Shown here: positions 34,160 to 43,070 of the stretch, in pieces
How the letters are laid out: each line of letters starts with the position of its first letter
Numbering within the stretch: the first letter of the stretch is position 1
Origin: DATAVB01 sp040414495
Lineage (GTDB): Bacteria > Actinomycetota > Actinomycetes > Mycobacteriales > QHCD01
NCBI GenBank assembly: GCA_040414495.1
Contig: JBEDUI010000274.1
Span: 1 to 60,897 of the forward strand
DNA: 60,897 nt
Direction: 5' to 3'
Program-made: the position numbers and the translations under genes
Notes under the pieces: model-generated
The model's database searches: none
What the model was told of the DNA's origin: nothing
The model's input: the letters and a program-made list of their open reading frames with translations, nothing else

Positions 34160-34981
34160 GTGCATACGGTCGATGTGGCACGGGTACGAAAACGGTTCTC
34201 CGCGCGCGGTCGTTGGGTGCTCGACGGAGTCGACCTGGCCGCCGACCCCGGCACCCTGACCGTCATCGCCGGTGGCAACGGCTCCGGGAAATCCACGTTG
34301 CTCCGCATTGTCGCCGGTGCCTCCGAACCGACCTCGGGCAAGGTACGGCGCCGGGCCCGTTCGGTCGGGTACGTCCCGGAGCGGCTGCCCACCTCGTTGC
34401 GGATGACCGGCAACCAGTACGTCGCGCACATGGGCCGGATGCGCGGGCTCACGGCGAGCCGGGCCGCCCGCCGGGCCAGCGACCTGTTCGACCGGCTCGA
34501 GCTGCGGCCCGGTCCAGACGTGCCGATCGGTTCGCTGTCCAAGGGCAATAGCCAGAAGGTCGCGTTGACCCAAGCCCTGCTCGCGATGCCCGAACTGTTG
34601 GTTCTGGACGAACCGTTCAGTGGGTTGGACGAGCCGGCCGCGGCGGCCCTGATCGACCTGGTCGAGGAGGCCCGGTCGGCCGGTACGGCGGCGTTGGTCA
34701 GCGCGCACGACACCGAGATCGCCGGCGGCGCGGACGAGAGCTTCGTACTGACCGATGGTCGGCTCGTGCCGGGCCTGGCCGCGGCGGCCACCATGATGGA
34801 GTTGCTGCTGCAGCCGCTTGATCAGCGGGCCGTCGTGGCCGCCCTGCCGGCGGTTTTGGACCATCAGTGGTCGGGTCGGCTGCTCAAGGTGTGGAGCCAC
34901 GACGCCGATGCCGTACTGCGGTTTGCATTGGGCGCTGGCTGGTCGTTGGTCGAGGCCCGGCGTACCGGGGGAGTGCGCTGA
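34160..34981 (+). CDS. ABC transporter ATP-binding protein
   Basis: This ATPase of about 273 residues has Walker A GGNGSGKST (38-46), signature LSKGNSQKVAL, Walker B LLVLDEPFSGLD and a switch histidine in SAHD. The signature LSKGN deviates from LSGGQ but occurs in exporter ATPases of the CcmA/NatA type. The last 60 residues form an extra domain after the nucleotide-binding fold. GTG 34160 is preferred (AAGGGGTC upstream); the frame opens at 34124. It overlaps the permease gene by one base (TGATG). Confidence 0.85.
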   Translation: MHTVDVARVRKRFSARGRWVLDGVDLAADPGTLTVIAGGNGSGKSTLLRIVAGASEPTSGKVRRRARSVGYVPERLPTSLRMTGNQYVAHMGRMRGLTASRAARRASDLFDRLELRPGPDVPIGSLSKGNSQKVALTQALLAMPELLVLDEPFSGLDEPAAAALIDLVEEARSAGTAALVSAHDTEIAGGADESFVLTDGRLVPGLAAAATMMELLLQPLDQRAVVAALPAVLDHQWSGRLLKVWSHDADAVLRFALGAGWSLVEARRTGGVR

Positions 34982-35634
34982 TGACGGTGGCGCTGCTGCG
35001 TTATCTGGCGGCCGATGTGCTGCGTTCCCAACGGTGGGTGCCAGCCGTGCTGTGTTTTCTCATCGCGATTTCGGTCGGCGACGCCGGTGGCGGGTCGGCC
35101 CTGTCGTGTTACGGCTCGACGTCTGCGGCGATGCTCGCGATCGCGCTGTGGCTGACGATGGTGGTGACCGGCAGCGAGGACCCGGTGCAGACCGCGATCA
35201 CGGTCGTCACGGTCGGCGGGGCTTCGCGCGTGCGGTTGGCGAAGATCGTGACGGCGTACCTGGCCTGCCTGCCGCTGGTGGTGTTCGCGGTCGGCTGGCC
35301 ATTGCTGGTCGGCGCGCATCAGGCCAGCGTTTCGGCCGTCGCCGCTGGGCTGGTGGCGCACCTGGTGACGGCGTTGACCGGCGTTGGTTTCGGGGCGTTG
35401 TTGTCGCGTCCGGTGCTGCGGCATACGGCCTGGGCGGTGTTGCTCGGGGTCGGTATCTGCGTGGCCGAGCTGGCTATTCCGGACTGCCCGCCGGCCCGCC
35501 AATTGCTCACCGCGCTCGGGGCCGATCATCCGCATCACCTGGCCGCCGCCATCGCGGTCACCGCGGCCCAGGCCGTAGCGATCGCCGCGGTGGCCATCGT
35601 CGGAGCGCACCGGATCGCCCGGTCCCGTGCCTAG
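34981..35634 (+). CDS. ABC-2-like membrane permease subunit
   Basis: This 217-residue hydrophobic protein has about six membrane segments (for example VPAVLCFLIAISVGDAG, AAMLAIALWLTMVVTG, YLACLPLVVFAVGWPLLVGA). It starts at the ATG overlapping the stop of the ATPase gene, so the two form a simple two-component exporter or membrane-remodelling ABC unit. Given the BlaI-M56 pair just upstream, it is a candidate target or effector of that envelope-stress system. The sequence family is otherwise poorly conserved. Confidence 0.75.
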   Translation: MTVALLRYLAADVLRSQRWVPAVLCFLIAISVGDAGGGSALSCYGSTSAAMLAIALWLTMVVTGSEDPVQTAITVVTVGGASRVRLAKIVTAYLACLPLVVFAVGWPLLVGAHQASVSAVAAGLVAHLVTALTGVGFGALLSRPVLRHTAWAVLLGVGICVAELAIPDCPPARQLLTALGADHPHHLAAAIAVTAAQAVAIAAVAIVGAHRIARSRA

Positions 35635-35693
35635 CCCGCGCGGCTCGCGCTGCTGAAGGCGGCCGCTCTCTGCCGCGGGCAGTCCGTACTCGC

Positions 35694-35736
35694 GGACTGT
35701 GACTCTGCTCCAACGGGTGGAGCAGAGTCACAGTCC
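35694..35736. terminator. perfect 19-bp hairpin between convergent genes
   Basis: GGACTGTGACTCTGCTCCA at 35694-35712 pairs with its exact complement at 35718-35736 around an ACGGG loop. It sits midway between the convergent permease and oxidoreductase genes and probably stops transcription from both sides. Confidence 0.75.
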
Positions 35737-35811
35737 GGACGAGTTGGTGCGGGCCGTCGGGAGGTCGCGGCGGATGTGGCCCGGCCCGGAAACTACGCTC
35801 GGTCCGGCGGT

Positions 35812-37161
35812 TCAGAGGTTCTGGTACGAATCCACGTCGACCAGGTCGCGGATCGTGACCGACTGGCCGGTCTGGAACGACGTATTCGCGGCCGCCCCAA
35901 CGAGCAGCGCCAGCGCGCCATCGCGGGCGGTGGCCAGTTTGGCCAGGTCCTCGGCCGGCGCGTCCTGCGGGTCGAACAACGCCCGCAGTAGCTTGTCGTC
36001 GGCGCCGCCGTGCCCGCCGTGGGTGTATTCGATCTGCTCCTCGTACGGCTCTTTCCACAGTGGACGTACGGTGATCTTCGGCTCGCTGGAATGGGTGGCG
36101 GCCTTGGTGCCGTGCAGGCCGTAGGCGTCGCCCTTGCCTGGGGTGGGTGGCGAGAGCCAGACGCTTTCCTCCATGTTGAGTTCCAGCCGGCCGGTCGAGC
36201 CGTTGAACATCACCCGGCAGCCCTCCCAGGGGGAGTACGCGGTCAGGTGGTAGCTCATGGTCGCGCCGCTGGCGTACCGGGCCACGACGGCCATGTCGTC
36301 CTCGATCGTGACGCCGTCGCCGAATACGTTCTGGTCGCGGATGTAGCCGTCCTCGCCCTCCGCGTCCAGGTACAGCTGGCGCAGCGTCGGATCGCTTGCC
36401 ATGTCCAGTGCGTACGGGTCACCCGCCGCCTCGGCCGATCCGTACGCCCGGGTGTAGTCACGGGCCACACCGTGCTTGCGGCCGGCCTGCGAACCGTAGA
36501 AGAACAATTGGCCGGCACCGAATACGGTTTGCGGGGCCGAATCCAGCCACCAGTTCACCAGGTCGAAGTGGTGGCTGGCCTTGTGCACCATCAGCCCACC
36601 GCTGTTGCGCTTTTCCCGGTGCCACCGCCGGAAATAATCCGCACCGTGCCGGGTGTCGAGCACCCATTCGAAATGTACGGACGCGATATCGCCGATCGTT
36701 CCCTCGCGCAGAAGTCGGTGCACGGTGGCGAAGGCGCTGTTGAACCGGTAATTGAATGTAACCGAGAGGCGGCCTTTTGTTTGCTCGACCGCTTCGAGAA
36801 TTCGCCGGCATTTCACCGGATCGGTGGTCATCGGCTTTTCGGTGATCGTCCAGCAGCCCGCCTTCAGGCCGGCGACAATGTATTCGTCGTGGAACTGGTC
36901 CACAGTGGTCACGACGACGGTGTCGATCTCCTCGCTGGCGAGCATTTTCTGGAAATCGTCCGGATGCCATTCGCTCGGCGCCGGCTGGTTGAACTGCTCG
37001 GTCAGCAGGCGGCTGTGTACACCCCGGCGCACCGGGTTGACGTCACACAGCGCGGCCACCGTGGTGCCGGCGCGGGCGCCAAGCGCTTTGGTGTACATCG
37101 TGGCCCGGCCTCCGGTGCCGACGATCGCGGCACGGGTGGGCCGTTCGGTGGCCTGAGTCAT
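35812..37161 (-). CDS. Gfo/Idh/MocA family NAD(P)-dependent oxidoreductase
   Basis: This 449-residue protein has the Rossmann start AAIVGTGGRATMYTKALG, the EKPMTTDPVKCRRIL motif containing the conserved Lys of the family, and a C-terminal alpha/beta sheet domain with GGLMVHKASHHFDLVNWWL, where the His is a candidate catalytic residue. Such enzymes oxidise or epimerise sugars and sugar derivatives. The ATG at 37161 follows GAAGGGA. It diverges from a lacI gene, which probably regulates it; proximity to the arabinan locus suggests a pentose-related substrate. Confidence 0.9.
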   Translation of the reverse strand: MTQATERPTRAAIVGTGGRATMYTKALGARAGTTVAALCDVNPVRRGVHSRLLTEQFNQPAPSEWHPDDFQKMLASEEIDTVVVTTVDQFHDEYIVAGLKAGCWTITEKPMTTDPVKCRRILEAVEQTKGRLSVTFNYRFNSAFATVHRLLREGTIGDIASVHFEWVLDTRHGADYFRRWHREKRNSGGLMVHKASHHFDLVNWWLDSAPQTVFGAGQLFFYGSQAGRKHGVARDYTRAYGSAEAAGDPYALDMASDPTLRQLYLDAEGEDGYIRDQNVFGDGVTIEDDMAVVARYASGATMSYHLTAYSPWEGCRVMFNGSTGRLELNMEESVWLSPPTPGKGDAYGLHGTKAATHSSEPKITVRPLWKEPYEEQIEYTHGGHGGADDKLLRALFDPQDAPAEDLAKLATARDGALALLVGAAANTSFQTGQSVTIRDLVDVDSYQNL

Positions 37162-37235
37162 TGGGTAATTCCCTTCGGAGGATGCCGCGTCAATATCGAT
37201 CGGATTTGCCACGCATGGACCGCAATGATGAGAAA

Positions 37236-37249
37236 TCATAGCGCTCTCA
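37236..37249. promoter_or_regulatory. candidate LacI-family operator with AGCGCT core
   Basis: TCATAGCGCTCTCA has the AGCGCT core of actinobacterial LacI operators and a well-matching right half (GCTCTCA), but the left half is degenerate. It lies in the divergent promoter region 37162-37405 between the oxidoreductase and lacI genes. Confidence 0.4.
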
Positions 37250-37405
37250 TTTGGCCGTCATCCGGTTCGGCAATTGGCCACATACGGCCAGCTTCTGTTA
37301 ACGAAATCCCTTGAATATCAGCGATCTAGCGTGTGTCATGAGCTGACTGACCTCGATGACAGAGCATTCATCCGGTCGTTGTTTGACTAACGTCCTCGGG
37401 CACGG

Positions 37406-38401
37406 GTGGAGCCGATGGTCACGATCGCGGAGGTTGCGGCAGCGGCGGGGGTCTCGCCGTCGACGGTATCGCGTACTTTTGCCACCCCGGATCTGGTGAA
37501 GCAGCCGACCCGGGAGCGAGTGCTGGCGGTCGGGGAGCGGTTGGGGTACGCGCCCAATCCGATCGCCCGGTCGCTGGCGATGGGCCGGACCGCCTCGATC
37601 GGCCTGCTGGTCCCGGATGTGGCCAATCCGTTCTTCGCCGAAATCGTGAAAGCGATCCAGGCCCGCGCGCGGGGTAAGGGTTACACCGCATTTCTGGCCG
37701 ACACCGACGAGCACGAGAGCGAAGAGGTCGAGTTGGCCGAGGCGATGGTGCTCCAGGTCGACGGCCTGGTGTTAGTGGCGCCACGCATGGCCGACGAGCA
37801 CATCCCGGCGGTCGCGGCCCGGTGCCCGACGGTCCTGGTCAACCGGGTGGTCGGCGACCTGCGCGCGGTGACCGCGCCGGCCCGGGACGGTATGCGCCAG
37901 GCGGTCGAGCACGCGGCCGCGCTCGGACACCGGCATTGTTGCTACGTATCCGGGCCGCGGCATTCCTGGTCCAACCAGCAGCGGCAGGAGGCGATGCGCT
38001 CGGCCTGTGAAGACGCCGGAATGCGGCTGACCGAGTTCGGGCCGTTTGAGGCGCGATTCGATTCCGGCGTGCACGCGGCTGACCTGGTCCGGGCCTGCGG
38101 CGCCACCTGCGTGGTGGCGCATAACGACATGGTCGCACTGGGGCTGTTGGCCCGGTTCAGCGAGCGGGGCATCGCGGTGCCACGGGAGATCAGCGTGATC
38201 GGGGTCGATGACACGCTGTTGGCTCGCAGTTCGAATCCGCTGCTGACCAGCGTCCGGCTACCGCTGTCCAGCCTGGGCCGGCGGGCGGTCGATCTCGTAG
38301 TCGATCTCGTCATGCAACCCGGCCGCGGTGCGGTGCCGGTCATGGAATTGGACAGCCAGTTGCGGGTGCGCCGGTCCACCGGCCCGGCCCCGGCGGCCTG
38401 A
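37406..38401 (+). CDS. LacI family transcriptional regulator
   Basis: This 331-residue regulator has HTH TIAEVAAAAGVSPSTVSRTF, the hinge NPIARSLAMGRTASIGLLVP, and an effector domain with DVANPFFAEIVKAIQARARG. It diverges from the Gfo/Idh/MocA gene. GTG 37406 or ATG 37415 is the start. It is distinct from the next LacI at 38841, whose gene is coupled to the importer, so the two probably control different units. Confidence 0.9.
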   Translation: MEPMVTIAEVAAAAGVSPSTVSRTFATPDLVKQPTRERVLAVGERLGYAPNPIARSLAMGRTASIGLLVPDVANPFFAEIVKAIQARARGKGYTAFLADTDEHESEEVELAEAMVLQVDGLVLVAPRMADEHIPAVAARCPTVLVNRVVGDLRAVTAPARDGMRQAVEHAAALGHRHCCYVSGPRHSWSNQQRQEAMRSACEDAGMRLTEFGPFEARFDSGVHAADLVRACGATCVVAHNDMVALGLLARFSERGIAVPREISVIGVDDTLLARSSNPLLTSVRLPLSSLGRRAVDLVVDLVMQPGRGAVPVMELDSQLRVRRSTGPAPAA

Positions 38402-38840
38402 AGCCCTTGTACGAGCGCCAAATCTTGCGACTGGCGACGCCGCGCCTCTGTAGCGAGATGGCGTCGAGAAATCGCCCTGGCTGGGCATTTACGTATTCTC
38501 ATCCTGATCGTCCGATCGAGTTCGGTTACGAAACGGTGTCTATTGAGCTGATCAAGGATCGCCCGTAGCCTCACGCGTCGAAGTACGGCCGGGATGCTGT
38601 GGAGATGTCGAACAAATGCTTGCGTTGACGCTTGGACAGTGGCACCCTTCCACCACTAGGCGAACCTTCGCCTGGTCCGACCCACCAGGTCATCACAGAC
38701 CGGTCCCCATCGACCGAAAGGTCGTTCAGGCCGATCCGCCGAGCCTCGCGGCCCGGGTGTCCCGGCGAGCCGTACCAGCACGTCGGCACGTCCTTACCGG
38801 GGCGTGCCGATCCGCTTGTCGTCGAGTGACAGGGGGCGGT
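38402..38840. other. 439-base region between two lacI genes
   Basis: This region should hold the promoter of the arabinan operon. It contains a small dyad GCGT-TG-ACGC (about 38630) but no strong operator. A 72-codon minus-strand open frame (38571-38789) has no usable ribosome binding site and is not called. Confidence 0.4.
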
Positions 38841-39860
38841 TTGTACGCGTCGTTAAAGGACGTTGCCGCACATGCTGGAGTCAGTTTCCAGACCGTGAGC
38901 AAGGTTCTCAAAGGTGCGCCGGTCGCCGTATCGGATGCCACCAGGGCGCGTATTCACGCCGCCGCGGAGGAGCTGGGATATGTTCCCAATGAGTTGGCGC
39001 GCGGGCTACTGCGCCGATCGACATACTCGATTGGCATTATCGCCGACGACCTCGAGGACTGGGCGATGGCGCAGTTCGTGGTCGGCGCCGAACAGGAAGC
39101 CCGCAGCAACGGCCATGCGGTCATGATCGGCACTGCCTTGGGCAGCGACGGATTGGCCTATCTGCGGCAGTTGGTTGAGCGGCGCGTCGACGGCGTGCTG
39201 TCGGCCGCCCCCAGGCTGGAAAAGCACGCGGAGATCGGCGCGGTGCTGCGCGAACGCATACCGGCGGTGGGTCTGCACCATTTTCCCGGCGGCGGTATTC
39301 CGGTCGTCGGGTCCAGTCACAGCCAGACCGGGCGCCAGGTCGCGACGCATTTGGTGGAGCTGGGCCATCGGGCCGTGGGAATGGTGACCGGTCCGCGCAG
39401 TCGGCGGGTGGTCGCCACACGGTCCAAGGGATTCCGGGCCGGCCTGGCCGACGGCGGCGTGGAATTACCGGTCGACCGGGTGGTGGAAACCGCCTGGAGC
39501 GCCGAGGGCGGGTTCGCGGGCGCCAGCGAATTGCTGGATCGTGATCCCGCCGTGTCCGCGATATTCGCGCATAACGATTTAATTGCATTGGGAGTACTTT
39601 CCGCGTTGCATCAACGCGGAATACGGGTGCCGGATGACTGTGCCGTGGTGGGATGTGACGACATGCCATTCTCGGCGTATCTGACCCCAGCGTTAACCAC
39701 GGTACGTATTCCGATGCGGGAGACAGGGCAGCGCGCGATGTCGCTGCTGCTGGACCGGATTCGGGGTGAGGAAGTCGAATCCCGGGTGAACCTTCCGACC
39801 GAGCTGATCGTACGCGAGTCGACAGCCGGCTCTTCTAAAGAGAAACGGAAAAAAAGATGA
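38841..39860 (+). CDS. LacI family regulator of the arabinan utilisation operon
   Basis: This 339-residue regulator has HTH SLKDVAAHAGVSFQTVSKVL, hinge NELARGLLRRSTYSIGIIAD and a sugar-binding domain ending LIVRESTAG. The frame is open far upstream, but the family start falls at TTG 38841, preceded by AGGGGGCGG. Its stop overlaps the start of the binding-protein gene (ATGA), so repressor and importer are translationally coupled, implying autoregulation of the whole operon. Confidence 0.87.
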   Translation: MYASLKDVAAHAGVSFQTVSKVLKGAPVAVSDATRARIHAAAEELGYVPNELARGLLRRSTYSIGIIADDLEDWAMAQFVVGAEQEARSNGHAVMIGTALGSDGLAYLRQLVERRVDGVLSAAPRLEKHAEIGAVLRERIPAVGLHHFPGGGIPVVGSSHSQTGRQVATHLVELGHRAVGMVTGPRSRRVVATRSKGFRAGLADGGVELPVDRVVETAWSAEGGFAGASELLDRDPAVSAIFAHNDLIALGVLSALHQRGIRVPDDCAVVGCDDMPFSAYLTPALTTVRIPMRETGQRAMSLLLDRIRGEEVESRVNLPTELIVRESTAGSSKEKRKKR

Positions 39861-41191
39861 GCAACAGTCATTCCGAGTTCAGCCGCCGCGCTTTGTTGCG
39901 CGGCGCCGGACTGCTCGGTGTCGGTGCGGCGGCGACGGCATGCGGATCGTCCTTCGCCGCCGGCGTGGCGGGCACCGCTCCGAGCAAGGAGTCGCTGGCC
40001 TATTGGAACCTGCTCGGCGGTGGCGACGGTGTGCGTATGGTCGCCATGCAGCAGGGCTACCAGAAGAAATATCCCAACGTGGACCTGAAATCCGTGACGC
40101 TGGCGTGGGGAAATCCGTATTACACCAAGGTGACGCTGGCGACCCTGGGCGACCAGCCACCGGACGTGGCGATCGCGCACCTGACCCGGGCGTCCATTCT
40201 GGCCAATGCCGATCTGCTTGAACCGCTGGATCAGTCCGAATTGGAACCGTACGGCCTGATCGAGCAGAACTTCACCCCGGCAGCGTGGCAGAAGGCGCAT
40301 ACGAACGGACAGTTGTACGCGATCCCGCTCGATACGCACCCGTTCGTCATGTATTACAACACCGACGTCTGCAAGAAAGCGGGCCTGCTGAACAAGGACG
40401 GCACGCTCAAGGACATGGACGGACCGGACGCACTCGTCGAGGCGATGACGGCAGCCAAGAAGGTGACCGGCGCCTACGGCGGTGTTGCCGCGGTGAGCGA
40501 TTTCGCCACCCAGTGGCGGATGTTCTCCTCGCTCTACTGGCAGCAGAACGCCGCGTTCCTCGGCTCGGATGGCACCCAGATCGTGATCGACGACGCCAAG
40601 GCGGAAAAGGCGCTGGCCTACCTGCAGAACCTCACCAAGGTGAAGAAGCTCATGCCGACCAATATCGACTACGGCGGCGCCACCACGCTGTTCGCCAGCG
40701 GCAAGGCCGGTTTCTATTTCGAGGGCGACTGGGAGGTGACCACGTTCATCACCGCCAAGACGCATTTCAGCATGACCCGCTTCCCGAACGTCTTTGGCGG
40801 CCGGTACGCCGTTCAGGCCGATTCACACAGTTTCGTACTGCCCAAGGACAGCGCGCGGGATGCTGCCAAGCGAAAGGTCATCTTCCAATTCATCCGGTCC
40901 ATGATGGACCAGAGCGCGACCTGGGCGGCTGGCGGTCATATTCCGGCTTGGCTGCCATTCCAGAAGAGTGCGGCCTACGACAAGATCAAGCCGCAGTCGG
41001 AATACAAGGGTGTGGCGAATTTCGCCCATTACGACGAGCCCGGTTGGTTTTCCGGCTCCGGCTCTGACTTCGAGAACATCACCGGATCGGCCATTGGCGC
41101 TGTGTCGGCGGGCCAGATCAGCCCGGCCTCGGCCGTTTCGGAGATGCGCACCAAACTCACCAAATACGCCAACACACCGACGCCGGTGTAG
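39857..41191 (+). CDS. sugar ABC transporter substrate-binding lipoprotein
   Basis: This 444-residue family 1 solute-binding protein has a twin-arginine signal (SRRALLRGAG, 9-18) and lipobox ATAC with Cys29. Mature features include LAYWNLLGGGDGVRMVAMQQ and YAIPLDTHPFVMYYNTDVCK. It probably binds arabino-oligosaccharides released by the secreted GH43 enzyme encoded at the end of the operon. It overlaps the LacI gene by four bases and is followed by two permease genes. Confidence 0.92.
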   Translation: MSNSHSEFSRRALLRGAGLLGVGAAATACGSSFAAGVAGTAPSKESLAYWNLLGGGDGVRMVAMQQGYQKKYPNVDLKSVTLAWGNPYYTKVTLATLGDQPPDVAIAHLTRASILANADLLEPLDQSELEPYGLIEQNFTPAAWQKAHTNGQLYAIPLDTHPFVMYYNTDVCKKAGLLNKDGTLKDMDGPDALVEAMTAAKKVTGAYGGVAAVSDFATQWRMFSSLYWQQNAAFLGSDGTQIVIDDAKAEKALAYLQNLTKVKKLMPTNIDYGGATTLFASGKAGFYFEGDWEVTTFITAKTHFSMTRFPNVFGGRYAVQADSHSFVLPKDSARDAAKRKVIFQFIRSMMDQSATWAAGGHIPAWLPFQKSAAYDKIKPQSEYKGVANFAHYDEPGWFSGSGSDFENITGSAIGAVSAGQISPASAVSEMRTKLTKYANTPTPV

Positions 41192-41221
41192 TAGCGAGTT
41201 CCGCGTCCACGGAGGTACGTG

Positions 41222-42163
41222 ATGGCAATACAGACGCTGCCCCTTGATGCCGGTGCTCCGGTCCGCGCCGCCACCGGTCACCATAGCCGGCGGCGCGAGG
41301 ACACCCGCGCCGGTTGGGGTTTGGCGACGCCGTTCCTGGTTCTTTACGGCTTGTTTCTCATTGTGCCGACGCTGTACGGCGTCGTCATGAGCTTCTTCAA
41401 CAGCAGCCTTGTACACAATGGACTGGGCGGATTCGCCGGCCCGGACAACTACATGGAGGCGTTGAAGAGCAGCGATTTCTGGTCGTCGATGTGGCATACC
41501 GTGTTGTTCACGTTGATGACGGTGCCGCCGTTGGTCGTGGTGGCGCTGGTGTTGGCGATGTTCACCGACCGGCTCAAGCGGGGCCGCTGGTTCTACCGGC
41601 TGATCTTTTTCGCTCCGTACGTGATTCCCTCGGCGTCGGCCGCGCTGATCTGGACCTGGCTCTACACACCGCAGTTGGGCCTGTGGGACAAGTGGTTGAC
41701 GGATATCGGCATCACGCCGCCGAACTGGCTGGCCGACCCGAACTGGGCGATGGCCTCGGTCGCGTTGATGACGGTCTGGTGGACGCTCGGATTCAACTTC
41801 GTGCTCTACCTGGCCGGTCTGCAGGAGATTCCGCGTGAGCTGTACGAAGCGGCCTCTGTGGACGGTGCGAGCCCGTGGGTGCAGTTGCGCTACATCACGA
41901 TTCCGCTGTTGCGCCGGACCACGGCACTGGTTCTGGTGTTGCAGATCATCGCGTCGTTGAAGATCTTCGACCAGATCTATCTGATGACCTCGGGTGGTCC
42001 GAACTTCGCGACCCGACCCGTCCTGGAATACGTCTACGACATCGGTTTCACCGATTTCCGGACCGGCTACACCGCCGCCGCGTCCATGCTCTATTTCCTC
42101 GTCATTCTCGTTGTGTCGCTGACCTGGTATGTCATTAACCGGCGTCAGCAGAAGGAGGCCTGA
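41222..42163 (+). CDS. carbohydrate ABC transporter permease (MalF-like)
   Basis: This 313-residue permease has six membrane segments starting with TPFLVLYGLFLIVPTLYGVV and the EAA loop LYEAASVDGASPWVQLRYIT followed by IPLLRRTT. ATG 41222 has a GGAGG site six bases upstream; a GTG one codon earlier is less well placed. It ends one base before the ATG of the next permease. No ATPase gene is present, so a shared MsiK-like ATPase is expected. Confidence 0.93.
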   Translation: MAIQTLPLDAGAPVRAATGHHSRRREDTRAGWGLATPFLVLYGLFLIVPTLYGVVMSFFNSSLVHNGLGGFAGPDNYMEALKSSDFWSSMWHTVLFTLMTVPPLVVVALVLAMFTDRLKRGRWFYRLIFFAPYVIPSASAALIWTWLYTPQLGLWDKWLTDIGITPPNWLADPNWAMASVALMTVWWTLGFNFVLYLAGLQEIPRELYEAASVDGASPWVQLRYITIPLLRRTTALVLVLQIIASLKIFDQIYLMTSGGPNFATRPVLEYVYDIGFTDFRTGYTAAASMLYFLVILVVSLTWYVINRRQQKEA

Positions 42164-42164
42164 C

Positions 42165-43049
42165 ATGGCGGCCACGACGCTCGCCAGCCGGATTCGTACC
42201 CGTCCGGCCGCGGCCTCCCGGTCAACCGACTGGCGGTTCCGCTATTTCAACTGGTTCTGCGTTTCGGTGCTGGTCGTGTTCGCCGCGATCTGGATCATTC
42301 CGCTGATCTGGGCCGTGGACACCTCGCTCAAGCCGGACGGTGAGATCGCGACCAACCCGACGACCTGGTGGAGCGGGCATTTCACGCTGCATGCCTATCG
42401 CACGGTCGTCAACGGCGGCAATATCGGCACCTGGTATCTGAACAGCTTCCTCGTCGCACTGGCCTCGGCCGTATTCGCCGTGGTGATCTGCTCGATGGCC
42501 GGTTTCGCGATGTCGCAGACTCGGTTCCGCGGCCGGCAGCTCATTTTCGCCCTGATCGCGGCCGGTCTGCTCATCCCGAGCCAGGTGCTGATCGTCCCGA
42601 TGTTCAAGGAATTCAACCTGGTACACCTGCTCAACACGTACTGGGCGCTGATCCTGCCCTCGGTCGCGGTACCGATCTGCGTGCTGATCTTTGCCGCGTT
42701 CTTCAATGGAATTCCGTCCGAGCTGGCCGAATCGGCCCATGTGGACGGTGCCAGTTGGTTCCGTATTTACCGCACGATCTACATGCCGCTGACCAAGCCA
42801 GCGATTTCCGCGGTCTTCATCTTCACGTTCGTCTGGAAGTGGAACGACTTCCTGTGGCCGTTGCTGGTGATGACCAACCCGCGGACGATGACATTGCCGG
42901 TCGGCCTGTCCCAGGTGTCCTCCGCGTACGGCATCCAGTACGCCGAAATCATGGCCTCGGCCGTATTGGGCGCGCTGCCACTGCTGGTCGTATTCCTGCT
43001 GTTCCAGCGCCGCATCGTCGAGGGCGTTGCCACCACCGGCATCAAGTAA
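42165..43049 (+). CDS. carbohydrate ABC transporter permease (MalG-like)
   Basis: This 294-residue permease has the EAA loop ELAESAHVDGASWFRIYRTI then YMPLTKPA and six membrane segments. ATG 42165 is preceded by AAGGAGG inside the previous gene and begins right after its stop. Together with the MalF-like partner and the binding protein it forms the import system of the arabinan operon. Confidence 0.93.
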   Translation: MAATTLASRIRTRPAAASRSTDWRFRYFNWFCVSVLVVFAAIWIIPLIWAVDTSLKPDGEIATNPTTWWSGHFTLHAYRTVVNGGNIGTWYLNSFLVALASAVFAVVICSMAGFAMSQTRFRGRQLIFALIAAGLLIPSQVLIVPMFKEFNLVHLLNTYWALILPSVAVPICVLIFAAFFNGIPSELAESAHVDGASWFRIYRTIYMPLTKPAISAVFIFTFVWKWNDFLWPLLVMTNPRTMTLPVGLSQVSSAYGIQYAEIMASAVLGALPLLVVFLLFQRRIVEGVATTGIK

Positions 43050-43070
43050 TCAACCAGAAAGGCAAGTCGC

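Noticed and set aside
38571..38789. 72-codon minus-strand frame between the two lacI genes
   Set aside because: A purine-rich AAGGAC touches the start codon with no room for ribosome spacing, and the product resembles nothing known; the region is needed as promoter.
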